From positions 310,001-374,000 of the forward strand of contig PZJY01000009.1 of NCBI GenBank assembly GCA_031472005.1: a stretch of DNA of 64,000 bases. Reading direction: 5' to 3'. The stretch is from Tetracladium setigerum (Eukaryota; Ascomycota; Leotiomycetes; Helotiales). The notes beneath the pieces are model-generated. The model searched no databases and had not been told where the DNA came from. It saw only the letters and a program-made list of their open reading frames with translations. The position numbers and the translations under genes are program-made. Position 1 is the stretch's first letter. Each line of letters opens with the position of its first letter. This document shows positions 11,436-22,391 of this stretch, one piece after another.

Positions 11436-12553
11436 TCACTTCGCTTGAATATACGAAGCAGCATTTGGGATAAAGAAACCCTTACTCTTCGCCATCGCGA
11501 CCATGAAGCTGAAAAGAACAAAGCCACCAACTTGTCCAGTACCCGAATCGCTGCCCGTTGGAACAAAAACCATAAGTTTGTCATCCTGTGTATACGTGGC
11601 CGTCCTTCCGTGCCCAAGTATCGCAGCCTTCAAGTTCCCAGCCACAACTGGAATCTGGTCTTGGTCTTGAGCAGGTAGCGACTCGGGAAATAGGTGGCAT
11701 CGCCGAGGGCATAGACACTGCCGTCTTCAATACCATCCACCCGAAGATTGCTGTCAACCATGATACCCTTCTTTGCGTCGAGATACTTGGGATCCAAGAA
11801 GGAGGTGTTGGGAATTGTTCCAACGGCTGAGATGTAGAGGTCCACGGTCAGAGTGGTGTTGTCGCTGAGAGAGATGATCCACTTCCCGTCCGACTCCCGA
11901 GCCTTTGTCACTTTGGTGGAAAGAACAATCTTGACACCGTGCTTCTTCAAGTTGCGCTCCGCAGCCGTACCGGCCGACGGTTTGAGGGCAGGTAGAAGCT
12001 GGGCATGAGACGAGATGAGGGTGACGTTCTTGTTCTTGTAGGCTTGAGCGATCTCTCCTGCTGTTTCTACTCCCACGGGTCCTGCTCCCGCAATAACAAT
12101 TGTCTTGGCATCGGCAATTCTTTGTTGGGCTCGAAGAATGGTTTCCCTCATATCGTTTCCAGGTGTGGACTTGAAAGGAATGGATTGTTCATTGATTGTG
12201 CTAAGTGTGGTCGAACCTGTGGCGATGACGAGATAGTCATACTGAATGGAAGGCTTGCCCTCAATCTTTACAGTTTTAGACGAGACGTCTACCGATGTTA
12301 CAGACCCACGGGCGAATTCGAATCTGACTCCCGGATATTGCTTGAAAGCATCTGGAATGGAGAGTAGTACTTTTTCGAGAGGTACTTCTGCGGGCTTGGC
12401 GAGGATTCGTGGTGCCGCGATGTTGAAGTAGAAGAGATCGGAAGGATTGATCAGTGTGACTCTGGAAGATGGAACATTCTTGAGAATACTGTGAGCCACT
12501 CCTGTGCCAGCGTAAGATCCGCCGAGAACTACGACGTGGACTGGATCAGCCAT
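11436..12553 (-). CDS. AIF/FSP1-like FAD-dependent pyridine nucleotide oxidoreductase, one-base frameshift
   Basis: Flavoprotein of the AIF/AMID (FSP1) group, expected to use NAD(P)H to reduce quinones or similar acceptors. The start at 12553 gives MADPVHVVVLGGSYAGTG, the FAD-binding GxGxxG-like turn. Next come DYLVIATGST, the NAD-binding IVIAGAGPVGVETAGEIA and the late YALGDATYFPSR motif. After this the frame is lost: one frame ends ...FQLWLGT. The family sequence QDQIPVVAGNLKAAIL continues in the next frame down to a stop at 11436. One extra C in the CC at about 11674-11675 (minus-strand TACC) gives a continuous protein of about 372 residues, the normal family length. There are no introns. 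It is divergent from the Zn2Cys6 regulator, sharing a promoter region of about 0.7 kb. Confidence 0.85.
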
Positions 12554-13266
12554 TTTGTAGATCGGGATCTGGACGGGTGTGTGTGGTAGGTGTTTTTTGT
12601 GATTATGTTTGTGGGTGTACTTAGCGTGCAACGAACTGTATTAAAGAAGAGAGATGAGGGACGGGAGCATGGATGAAAGGTAGATCTCAAGCTTGCTTTA
12701 TGCTTGCGAGTCCAGTCACTCCCAAAATTTGAGCTGAGAGGCGGACGAATTACCGATCAGCACATCAAAGATTTTATGCTGAAAGGCCAAATCGCATCAA
12801 CCACCCTTACCTGGAGGGTCTGATTTCAAACAAAGGCCAAAGCTAAATTGATCTTTTCTGCGGCGTTGGATTACCAGGCGGGCTCGCCCCATGCAATCCC
12901 CGATCGTGCAGCCGATCGTGCAGCCCGCTCGTGCATTGATAAATGGGAATCCTCGCCAAGCTATAAAGAATAAAGTTCACAGAGGCAATCGGATAAATCA
13001 TATGACGCATTTGGCTGATAAATTCCAGCAGCTAGCAGTCAGAGATCTTCTTGACTCGTGAAGCTATGCCAATGATTATTACCTACCTACAGTTAAGTGC
13101 AATAATCGTAAGAATAGCAGACCTGATCCGGAAACGAGGCTGGAGATGGTCACGTGTTCCCCGTGGTCCCTCATGTCCTCCATGTCAGGCGGAGCTCATC
13201 ACGAAAACTTCACTTTGAACCATCAGGACATCCAATCAGCCCCAGGCACCATAGAGCATTGGGATA
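12554..13266. promoter_or_regulatory. Shared promoter region of the FAD oxidoreductase and the Zn2Cys6 regulator
   Basis: About 710 bases between two divergent starts. It contains a GC-rich tandem motif at 12900-12930 (GATCGTGCAGCC repeated about 2.5 times, then CGCTCGTGC) and a CTATAAAG at 12961. No coding sequence is visible. Divergent placement next to a regulator makes this the best candidate control region of the neighbourhood. Confidence 0.5.
12897..12936. repeat. GATCGTGCAGCC tandem motif
   Basis: Two tandem 12-base units GATCGTGCAGCC followed by a diverged CGCTCGTGCATT. A closely related cluster occurs in the opposite orientation at about 22077-22113. It lies in the divergent promoter of the regulator and the FAD oxidoreductase. 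Confidence 0.6.
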
Positions 13267-15123
13267 ATGAGCTGCCCGAGAGAAAGCGACCGGGGGATGC
13301 AGCAACCTCAACATCCAAGTCATGTCTGCCATCGATGCAGGAGCGGCAAGAAGAGATGTGATAAGCTATTGCCGAGTTGCGGCCGCTGTGCAAGGTGAGT
13401 CCCTTCGACAATAGCAGGTCATTGTATGCGCCGCTCTGAGAGAATCCAACCCAATGACTCTCGCATAGACTCCATGTCCCATGTCGATATTCTGCACCCG
13501 AGGCCATCAGACCTGAAGCGTGTTTAGCCCTGTCCCAATCAGAGCTTGATACTGCATCTAGCCAAGAGGTTTCTCCAGAGCCTCCTTCTTCAAGTATGGA
13601 ATTGTCTTCTTCCTCTGCACTTCATCAGGTTTCTGTTCCTCTGGGGTTTCTCGACTCTTTCGGAGGGTTGGTACCTCGAACTTGGACGACATGATGGGCA
13701 GCAAAGTGCGTGCTGTTATGCAGCAGAGCGAGTGTAATATAGATTATCTCTGTTCACGCTATACTGCAACTGTACACAAATGGTTTCCTGTGGTTGATGA
13801 TTTCGATGCTCTATCACAACGCTCCAATGGCACTGCGAATATTGATGCCGACACATGGATGCTTGTCTTAGGCCTCAATCTCATTGTCAAAATGTACGAT
13901 CGACCGATGAGAGAAGACCCCTTGGAAATAGATCGACTCTATCTCACAACCAAAAGCCTGTTTTCTTTTGTTTCATCGTACAGACCACCTACGGTTAAGC
14001 ATATCCAGAGTGGCCTTCTCATCGGTCTGTATGAGCATTGCCAAGCGCTTCATGAGGCTGCCTACCTATCTATCGGAGTTTGTGCAAGAATAGGATACTT
14101 GCTGGGGTACGACAAATCACTATCTTACAATCCGACAATCGAAAAAATACGGGATGATATGGTTCACAATAAACGACGGTTATGGTGGTGTATCATTATT
14201 CTTGAAAGGTTTTTTCTAGTTGATTTCTGATTGCACCCTCGAGCTGACTATGAACGTAGACTAGTCAAACTTCAAAATTTGGAAAGCAAGGCTCCATTTG
14301 CAATTCCGACGCCAATATTACTTGATCTGCTTCCATCGGCAAAAGATGCCATACATCCAATTGTGACTGGTCTCTCGTTTTCCGACGACGTACAACCCGA
14401 CCTGTTCAAAGTTCGGGATGAGATTGGAGAGATGACCTTCAATCTGTTCTCTTCAATTGCCCAGGCAACATATCTGCTCAGCAGGGCAATCGATGAGATT
14501 TCAGCTTCGCGAGAAGTGCAGCAGGGAGACTGGCAGTCAAAGTCGGCTCGACTCGACCAAACCATACAATCTTTTGCGATGACACTAGGCCGCACGTCAG
14601 ATGTTTTAATTCGATGCTGGCCTTACGATATTTGCATGAGGTGAGATTGTGATCATGTCCCTTCATGAGTATCTCTAAGATCGTACAGTGCACTGGTGGT
14701 TCTGAACCGACATGAGGTCTCAATCGAGAAGAGCCTAGGTACAATCCAACACCTATCAAGCCAGCAATCTAGAGCAGCTCGTGCTCTCCGTTCAGTGACG
14801 AGAATGACCATTGACAGCTTGATCGCCCACCCAGAATTCTTGGAAATTTACAGCGATGCTGTTCCAATTTGGACTGTGCAGACGGCTTTTCTTGCTAGCA
14901 TCGTGGAAGTTGAGCATAGTGTTCTCTGGGAGATTGACGATACCCATAGGCGTGAAGCAATGCTCACTGCTTTATACAAGGTATTAGTTGTGTTTAAAAC
15001 AAGATGGCGACTAGCAGGTATGAGTATTTCCCTCTTGAACAGCTATGCGTGAGCTAATATCTACTAGAGAAGTTATATAAAGCCATCAACCCACCGGAGG
15101 AGCTTCGTGAACTGATGGTGTGA
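13267..15123 (+). CDS. Zn(II)2Cys6 transcription factor with fungal-specific TF domain, one-base frameshift
   Basis: DNA-binding regulator. The first exon (13267-13394) encodes VCHRCRSGKKRCDKLLPSCG, then RCA. This is a full C-x2-C-x6-C-x6-C-x2-C binuclear zinc cluster, continued across a 74-base intron into LHVPCRYSAPE. An in-frame TAG just upstream limits the start to 13267 or 13297. Further exons are about 13469-14208, 14260-14640, 14689-15017 and 15068-15123. The fungal TF middle homology region includes TVHKWFPVVDD, AAYLSIGVCARIGYLLGYD and RRLWWCIIILER. The protein is about 544 residues. The frame breaks near 13676-13684, between VPRT and LDDMMGSK. One extra T in the ACTTGG run repairs it, and the exon sum is exactly one base short of a multiple of three. 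The donor of intron 2 (GTTTTT) is unusual, but its branch site GCTGAC is good. It probably regulates neighbouring genes. Confidence 0.85.
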
Positions 15124-15405
15124 ATCTTGTTATACGTAGAGATTTGAATGACCCCCCACACCACCCTGTATAGATTGAGACGGAAGCGGAGTTCCTATTG
15201 TGGCGTTGTGAAATATCTTGATACAATGGGCGCTGACTGTAAAGTATTCACAGCAGCAAGAATGAAAAGAGACTTGCTTCGGTCACCTCACATGAATTTT
15301 GAATTCTTAAAAGTTGTTTCATCGATATCCCAGGTATGTTTCATCTCTGTAATACTGGTAACCAGTTCATTCTTGCTACAAAGGTTTACCAAATATCATG
15401 ACGCA
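15124..15405. other. Interval between the regulator and the aldo-keto reductase
   Basis: About 280 bases between convergent genes. A plus-strand open frame runs through it from 15148, but its residues resemble no family and its right part is antisense to the aldo-keto reductase. No gene is called. Confidence 0.4.
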
Positions 15406-16359
15406 TTAATTGTATCCGCCTCGTGCTACGATGCCTTGCCAGATCAGCTCGATATTTTTTGCTGCCTTATCACTCAAAGGGCCTTTGTTAAGCGCACTCA
15501 AAGTGCCCTCAAGTTGAGCCAGACTGCTCGCGCCTATGACCATTCCATCACCCAACTCAGCTTTCAAAGGGCTGTGGAAGCTCAACCATCGATAGGCCAG
15601 CTCCGGCTTTCCAAGCCCTTCATCTGCTGCAATTCGATCCCATTGGTCCAAAGAGTCGAGAATGGCATCCCGAACAAACAAGCCGTGGTAGACGCCGTAC
15701 ATTTGATCCTTAGCAAAGCGACCTACGCCCTCTTCGAGCTGCTTTCGGGTCTTGGTCAAGAAGCCACCAGCGATGGGAGAGTAGGCATAGAAGGAGATGC
15801 CGAGTTTCCTAAGCAAAGGTAGGAGCTCTGTATCTGCATGGCGAAGAATAGCCGAGTAGTTTCCTTGATAGACAGTGGGCAGGACGTAATTGTTGGATTT
15901 GCAGATATCGTACGTTTGCTGCACTTCTTCGGCTTTGTAGTTGGAGATGCCAAAACGGTCGAATGCACCACTCTTGTAAGCTTCGTTGATTCCTGCGAGG
16001 GTGTCTTCGACTGGAGTTTGGTGATCAGGCGAGTGCATGTAAAAGACATCGACCTTCTTTACTTGTAGCTTTTCCAAGCTTTCTGCCGTGACTTGTTTTA
16101 TTTGATCTTGCGAGGTAGCCCCGGGCTGTCCTGAATAACCACCAATCCATTTCGTATCGATGACTAGGTCTTCGTTCGCACCCAAGCCCAATCTTCCAAT
16201 GACAGCCTCGGAAGGACCATAGGCAACGGCACTGTCAAGACGACGAATACCATGCTTTTTCAGAATCTTAACTGCCTGAATAATGTTCTCATCGTTCCCA
16301 AAGACGGTGTTGGGAACTCCAAAAGTAGAGGTACCAAGGAGCACTGTCAAACCCGGCAT
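15406..16359 (-). CDS. Aldo-keto reductase, AKR7 (aldehyde/quinone reductase) type
   Basis: NADPH-dependent reductase of aldehydes, dialdehydes or quinones in the cytosol. Single exon of 317 residues, the usual length for this group. Seen in order: VLLGTSTFG at the N-terminus, RRLDSAVAYGPSE with the catalytic Asp and Tyr, the catalytic His region VDVFYMHSPDHQTP, FGISNYKAEEV, QGNYSAI, FYAYSPIAGGFLTKT, and the C-terminal cofactor loop VIGASSLAQLEGTL. Nothing is missing and no frameshift is present. It is convergent with the Zn2Cys6 regulator and divergent from the amidohydrolase. The AKR7 assignment rests on the overall pattern; the substrate is not known. Confidence 0.92.
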   Translation of the reverse strand: MPGLTVLLGTSTFGVPNTVFGNDENIIQAVKILKKHGIRRLDSAVAYGPSEAVIGRLGLGANEDLVIDTKWIGGYSGQPGATSQDQIKQVTAESLEKLQVKKVDVFYMHSPDHQTPVEDTLAGINEAYKSGAFDRFGISNYKAEEVQQTYDICKSNNYVLPTVYQGNYSAILRHADTELLPLLRKLGISFYAYSPIAGGFLTKTRKQLEEGVGRFAKDQMYGVYHGLFVRDAILDSLDQWDRIAADEGLGKPELAYRWLSFHSPLKAELGDGMVIGASSLAQLEGTLSALNKGPLSDKAAKNIELIWQGIVARGGYN

Positions 16360-17196
16360 TTTGTCGAGGAGAGTTGTGTGGACCTGGGTATTGGTTCACT
16401 GAAAGATATTTGAGATAACGGAGATGAGAGTGGAAGATCGTTCGTGTGTGTAAAGAAGCTCTACATGTCTCCCTTCAGCTCGTTTATATACATGTTTTGC
16501 AAGCAGATCGACATTGTCGCAACCCAATCGAGATATTGAATAAAAGATGATCAATCAAGCAACATAGTAGCAGAAACTTTATGGCACCCGCCAGTCTCGT
16601 CTCGGGATGCATCGGGGACCTAGAATGGATATTTCCACAGTTAACTCAATCCATTGAATAATGAATAATCACCCAGCCACACTTTGAAATTCGGATATAA
16701 TGACCAACCTGGCTAACCCCAGCTATGATTATTCTTTAGACTAGTCTCAGACTCGAGCGAGTCATCCAAAATCTGGCGCCGTGCTCCACTCTCATGCTCT
16801 ATCCTTCTCCGGAGCAGAACTAAGTTCCGCTCGTGCATGTACCCTTGCATTGCGATTAGCTTCCTACCATATATTGCATACTCTACAAAGTATAGTAAAA
16901 TGATCTACTCCTAAGATTACCTTCTCGAATTATAGTTTGTATTAAATTGCGTAACAGGATTCACGGCCTTGGCAACAGGTACAGTTGACTAATTATGTCT
17001 TTCAAATCTTAGAATGAAGTGATTGATAATTCTGAGAAGCATTGAGAATAATTGCCGAGCGCGGCGAAGCATTACAAACACTTTCATCAGGGCCTTCTTT
17101 CTCGTATAAGAAGACTTGTGTCGGGACGGCCTATGAGACAGAAAATTGCACGGTCGATAGCTTCAGCATCTCTCCACACTTTGCACTATAACTACA
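16360..17196. promoter_or_regulatory. Divergent promoter region, aldo-keto reductase and amidohydrolase
   Basis: About 840 bases with no coding sequence. On the minus strand TATATAAA at 16490-16483 sits about 125 bases before the reductase ATG. On the plus strand a TATAAG occurs near 17106, 90 bases before the amidohydrolase ATG. A CGCTCGTGCAT at about 16828 resembles part of the repeat motif at 12924. Confidence 0.4.
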
Positions 17197-18813
17197 ATGG
17201 CATTCACAACATTATTCTACCTCTCGCTAGCCATAGCAGCTAGAATTTGCGACGCCACCTCTATTCTACTGGATGGAGGCACCGTCATCACATTCGAAGA
17301 CAGCACACAATCGATCAAAATCCTTCGAGATCACTCTGTGTTGATCGAGCATGACCGAATTGTCGAAATATACCCTTCCTTCTCTCCAAAACTCCTTCCC
17401 AACAATACGCAAATCGTCTCCGCGGTTGGAAAGATCGTTTCGCCAGGTTTCATCGATACCCATAAGCATGGATGGCAGACGGTTTTTAGAACAATCGGTT
17501 CAAATACCACCCTTGCAGACTATTCTTTCAAATGGGGCCCCTTAGGACCCTCAGCCAAGCGCCTGACTTCGGACGATGTTTATTACAGTCAATTACTCGG
17601 GCAGTCGAATCATTGAACGCCGGGGTTACGGGTATTTTGGATTATTCTCATGCCACTTTCTCCAACAGCACCTCAGAGGCCAGTCTCAGGGGTTCAATTG
17701 ATGCAGGTGCAAGAACTTGGTGGTCTTATGCATTCTTCTCAGCTCCTGGGTCCAACTTTTCAGTCTCACAGCAGATCAGTAATTTCCGGCATATTGCGGA
17801 GACAACTGCGTGGAATCAGACGCCTGTGGAGCTAGGTATTGCCTATGATACATTTTCTTCTGAGGATGATGGCGAAACCAGCGAAATTCTAAAGGTTGCA
17901 CAGTACGTGTCCTCGATCCATCCCTTACTACAAATTTCAAACTAACACAACATCCAGAGAACACAATGTTTCTGTTGTTACGACACACTATTTAGGTGGC
18001 CCATGGTTCTGTAAGTGTAAACAGAATTACTTGTATTTTGGACTAGAGACTGACAATTTCATAGTCGACAATGGGCCCAAACTTCTCAATGATCTTGGCT
18101 TCCTCAACAACTCTTTCCCTGTCGTATTCGCTCACAGCAGTTTCATGACAACAGAGGATGCTGTCATTCTGAGAGAACACAACCATTATGTTTCAATAAC
18201 ACCAGAATCCGAAATGCACTACGGCCACGATCATCCCGTCAGTCACCTGGTGCAAGACCAGGCTGCCCTTGGCGTCGACACACATTTCACTTATAGCAGT
18301 GATATAGTAACTCAAGCCCGCATCTGGCTTCAGTCAACCCGTCTCAGACTTTACAAAACAGTGCTTGATTTATGGAAGATTCCAGCCAATAATCCCATGT
18401 CTGTCAACCAAGCCTTCCTCCTCGCTACTCGCGCAGGCGGTCTAGCTTTGCGTCGTCAGGATATTGGTGTCCTGAAAGTTGGTGCCAAAGCTGACATTGT
18501 GGTGTTTGACGGCACGGCGCCAAATATGATCGGCTGGTACGACCCTGTCGCAGCAGTCATTCTCCATTCACACCCGGGCAATGTGGAACACGTCCTGGTG
18601 GATGGCCAGTTTCGCAAACGGGATTTCCAAATCATCAACACTGCTGTCAATCTGACTTATGTACGCATACAATTTGAAGCGAGTGCTCGTCGGCTTCAAC
18701 AGCAGTGGCTAGAAGATCACCCAGTCGTTCTTTCCGGGCCCTATATGAACGGTGTACAATTTGGGTCAGTAGAGATTACTGATGTTCTCTCTGGGAATCA
18801 AACAGGCTACTAG
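17197..18813 (+). CDS. Secreted amidohydrolase (TRZ/ATZ-type metal-dependent deaminase/hydrolase), one-base frameshift
   Basis: Metal-dependent hydrolase of the amidohydrolase superfamily. The first 20 residues (MAFTTLFYLSLAIAARICDA) look like a signal peptide, and many N-glycosylation sequons follow, so it is probably secreted. Seen in order: the N-terminal beta-sandwich with SILLDGGTVITFED, the metal-binding SPGFIDTHKHGWQT (HxH), THYLGGPW, VVFAHSSFM with the third His, HFTYSSDIVTQAR with the catalytic Asp, and the C-terminal GVLKVGAKADIVVFDG. Exons are 17197-17902, 17958-18010 and 18065-18813, about 502 residues. The frame breaks at 17599-17601: one frame reads YYSQLLGQSNH and stops, the other AVESLNAGVTGILDYSHA. 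One extra G in GGG gives ...LLGAVESLNAG. The substrate is unknown (cytosine, triazine or adenosine-like compounds are handled by relatives). Confidence 0.85.
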
Positions 18814-19331
18814 AATTGAAAGGAATTTTGTAGAAGTGGGTTGTTTTTTGAGGGGGGCTCTTGTGGGATAGCTAGCTATCGTTTCCTTCGTAAATAAAAA
18901 TAATCCTTGAAAGCACCTGAAGCTTGGTTTTTCGCAAAATTAGTGTTCCCTCCATGATCTGACATTTTCGCGGGTATATATCGGGAAAGCCTTACTATAT
19001 ACAGACTTAGAAACAGTATACCACCTCATGCCGCCGGATCCAAACAAACTCACTTTGTCATCGCAACCCCGCAGCTGCGGTTTTCGTGGCTTGACGCAAG
19101 AGCGGGATGCATGAATCGTGGAACCCATCATCCGTATGCAGTTTTCCATCATGAAGCTTACTTGATTAGTACTCGCCTGAGAGGTCTTTAATAGTCTCTT
19201 TTGCCTTCAACTTCGAAGGAATAAGATCACCGAGCGTATGGTAGCACCACTTTATCATTTCGCTACATAGAAGTATCCCCTGCTTTTCTTCTGTTTCTTG
19301 TTTTTTTCTTCTACATACCATAACCACCAAT
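18814..19331. other. Interval between amidohydrolase and GST genes
   Basis: About 520 bases between two genes in tandem. It holds the 3' end of the amidohydrolase, a GAAA/AATAAAAATAA polyadenylation-like stretch near 18892, and the 5' region of the next gene with CT-rich DNA near 19285-19315. No gene seen. Confidence 0.5.
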
Positions 19332-20480
19332 ATGACTGTACGTCTCACCTGCCTTGTCATTACACTCGCGACGATTGTTAGTCCGACTATGTGATTTGAA
19401 CTGACTTTCCATACAGACTCAAGGCAACTTCGATCACGCCGACAAGGATGGCCACTTCCGACGCCCTCCATCACAATTCAGAAACGTCATCCCATCTGGA
19501 AAATATGCTGCGGAAGCAGGTCGCTATGTACTTTATGTTAATTATGGTTGTCCATGGGCGCATCGTGCCAATATTGTGCGTACTCTCAAAGGCCTCGAAG
19601 ACATCATCGACTTGGTCGAGGTAGATGACATGGATACCCGGGCTGGAAAAGGATGGTACTTCTCCGGCAAATTTGGTCCTGATAAAGATCCAAACACGGG
19701 AGCCAAGTACCTGCGAGAGCTCTATTTGAGTGACGATCCAGACTTCGACGGCAGACCAACTGTGCCAATATTGTGGGACAGGAAAACCAGTATGTGCTGT
19801 TGTTTCTGTTTTTTAACCTCAAGAAATATTCTAATTTTCAGAAACTATCGTCAACAATGAATCCAGTGAAGTTATTCGCATAATGTACACTGCATTCGAT
19901 CACATCTTACCTTCAGCGCTTCGCGAATCCTCAAAAGCGTCCTCTGGACTGTTGCCATCCTCCCTCCTACCAGCCATCGACTCCATGAATGCATGGGTTT
20001 ACGAGACTATAAACAATGGCGTGTACAAGTGCGGTTTTGCAGCGACCCAAGAAATTTATGATGACAACATTCATCCCATTTTTGAATCTCTGGATCGTCT
20101 GGAACAGATTTTGGCGGGTCCGAAGAATCCTGGACCCTACCTGTTCGGCGCTCATATCACTGAAGCTGACATCAGACTTTTTCCGACCTTGATCCGGTTT
20201 GATGTTGGGTATTATATGCTCTTCAAACTTAATATCAAGATGATCCGACACGACTACCCCAATTTGTACAAGTGGTTGCGATTCTTATATTGGGATGAGA
20301 GTGATATCACTCGGGGTGCCTTCAAGAAAACCACGAAATTTGACAGAGTTAGTTGATATATTGTGTTGCTTCTTCAATACATGCTGACTAAATTTGCGCA
20401 AGTACAAACACGGGTTCAAAAAGGTGAAGGGGGACACGCTTGTTCCTGCTGGACCTCTGCCGGATATCCACCCTCTTTGA
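19332..20480 (+). CDS. Glutathionyl-hydroquinone reductase / omega-like glutathione S-transferase (ECM4 family)
   Basis: Cytosolic thioredoxin-fold enzyme that removes glutathione from glutathionyl-hydroquinones. Four exons fit exactly: 19332-19337 (only ATG ACT), 19417-19789, 19842-20347 and 20403-20480, for 320 residues. The hallmark active site is YVNYGCPWAHRANIVR, with the catalytic Cys of the CPWAHR motif near residue 47. Family blocks follow: FDGRPTVPILWDRKT, NNESSEVIRIMYTAFD (glutathione site), a C-terminal helical domain with YLFGAHITEADIRLFPTLIRFD, and LYKWLRFLYW. The last exon ends GPLPDIHPL. The third intron uses an AAG acceptor with a clear GCTGAC branch site. Intact. It sits head to head with no other gene but close to a second GST. 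Confidence 0.93.
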
Positions 20481-20789
20481 GGGAAGCACAATCTCTGAGG
20501 GTAATTCTCGTTAAAGGTGTATTTAAATATGAATGAATTTTTACGTCACTGGATTGTATTTTTGGGAACGTGGAATTGGTTTTGTAGATGGAAATGTGCC
20601 ATTTTTGAGACATCTGTAGGGATCGCATAGGGTGAGGCCATCTGTAATATCGGGAGCACTGGATGCTTTTAATCTTACTCACAACACAACGAAAAAAACT
20701 GTATACTGGAGACACAAATGTAATCCCAAAAGAAAACCCTCCATATACAGCAGAACTCCCAAAGTTCGTAGATCATGTTCTCTATAAAT
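20481..20789. other. Short convergent interval between the two GST genes
   Basis: About 310 bases between convergent genes, forming both 3' ends. AT-rich; no coding signal. Confidence 0.5.
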
Positions 20790-21842
20790 TTAATTTTGAT
20801 ATTTTTCTCCCACTCCTCTCTTGACTGCAGGTCTCTCTGCAATCCTAGCAATCCATTTCATGAGATGTGGAGAGGCTTGCATGTCTTCCTGGGTGATACC
20901 TCCAAATTCCCAGGCCTCAACCCATGTCCAGGTTCCAATGTCAGCAACAGAGTATTTGCCCACCCCTTTACCCGCAAGGTATTCGCGTGGCTGGCCGGTA
21001 TATTTGCCCGAAAGCTGGATTTCGAGGACACCGAAGACGCGCAGGGTTTCGGTGCGGAATCGTTCGATGGCGACTTGCAGCACCAACGTAGATTAGTCAA
21101 CCAATTCCATTCTCTTAGAATTAAAGGATTGTTAGGACAAATAGAATAAAACAAACGAGCTTACAGGGAACCTTTTTCTGTGCGAATTTGCCAATGAATA
21201 CCATCTGGCCTTGGTAAGGAGCACCACTACCGTGCCAGAAGAAAAGCCATTGAAGGCACTGACTTTGCTCAATTACATCTACAAACCCGAATTTATTCTG
21301 TTCGAGCGATCAGTGACAGAATTACCTGTGGTAAGAGAAATTGACTACTTCTTTGTCCGCAAACTTCAAGAGGTAGAGGAGTTCGGCGGAGGTCTCCATA
21401 ACGGTTACAGGAGGGGATTCGTTATTGTCGACGATGGTTGGGATTCGGCCTGTAAACATAGAGAGTTAGTCCTTTTACACGGCTCGACATTTATGATGGT
21501 GGCTTCCATCATACCATTGGCATTCAAGCGGAGGAACCACTCCTTCTTCTGCTCGTTGGTGAAGATGTTACTGCGATAATCAAACAAAGAAACCAAGAAG
21601 TTTGCATACGAGTACACACATTAAAGTGGTGGTCCATTTAGTATCGTACGCATCTGCCAGTTCTTCAAGCAAGATTTGAACCTTCTGTTTGTTTGGAGTG
21701 CTTTGGGTAATTAGATGAAGGCCCTACTTCACGTCAGATTCACCATTCCAATATGGAAGGAACCATCATTTTTATGGCAATTCGCCTTGGCATTCTTCAC
21801 ATTCTGAGGCGTCTCATCAGTATGCAGGCTGTGAGAAGACAT
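20790..21842 (-). CDS. Ure2-like glutathione S-transferase
   Basis: Glutathione transferase of the fungal Ure2-like/theta-type group. I assemble six exons on the minus strand: 21842-21801, 21723-21620, 21570-21515, 21449-21326, 21262-21165 and 21073-20790. They sum exactly to 235 residues. Seen in order: GLHLITQSTPNKQKVQILLE (thioredoxin-fold start), TLINIFTNEQKKEWFLRLN, NGRIPTIVDN with the cis-Pro, METSAELLYLLK (glutathione-binding Glu-Ser-type position, here ETS), SYHSQCLQWLFFWHGSGAPY, QGQMVFIGKFAQKKVPF, and the C-terminal domain with KYSVADIGTWTWV. The first exon, encoding only MSSHSLHTDETPQN, is the least certain; its intron has a good CTGAC branch site. There is no frameshift. It is convergent with the preceding GST and divergent from the hemerythrin gene. 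Confidence 0.85.
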
Positions 21843-22391
21843 TATTGCATAGAAAGATTGGATATCTGATGTTTTTTCTCAAATTGTTCTTCTACCATTT
21901 GCTCCCATTTAAATCGAGATCAAAAGCACACTTGTTCTGACCTGACTCAATTCTTCCTCGCCCTTCTCCGGCTTAGCTCACTTACTAGATTGCAGTTGCA
22001 TAAGATTAGATTTTATTTCAGCTTATGTAATAACTAATACTACTAGTCTGTTAGGCGCCACTACGTTACAGTATGCAGGATCGGCTGCAGGATCGGGCTG
22101 CAGGGTTAGGCTGTAATAGGAACATACAGGGGAGATATATGAAGCTCATGCAGGAGCGGCATTTGCGCCGTCACATTTGCCAGGATGAAGAGAGATTCAA
22201 TCATAGGGAGGAAGCTACCTTAACGTTAAGACATTGATCATAAGCTAGTGACTTGAACATACTAAATGGTGCAGCTTACACATTTCGTTACATTGAATGG
22301 TCAACACCTCCTATAAAGCCAGTTGTTTGGCTTGGATTCTTAGGATTCTATACTTGCTCTGCATCATCTCTGCGTCGCGACACACCAAAGA
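21843..22391. promoter_or_regulatory. Divergent promoter region, Ure2-like GST and hemerythrin-like gene
   Basis: About 550 bases without coding sequence. It contains the inverted relative of the GATC-TGCAGCC repeat (22077-22113) and a TATAAA at 22312-22317, 75 bases before the hemerythrin-like ATG. Confidence 0.45.
22077..22113. repeat. GGATCGGCTGCA tandem motif, inverted relative of the 12.9 kb repeat
   Basis: About three units: GGATCGGCTGCA, GGATCGGGCTGCA and GGGTTAGGCTG. On the opposite strand it reads CCCGATCCTGCAGCCGATCC, nearly the same as CCCGATCGTGCAGCCGATCG at 12900. Both copies lie in divergent promoter regions. Confidence 0.55.
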
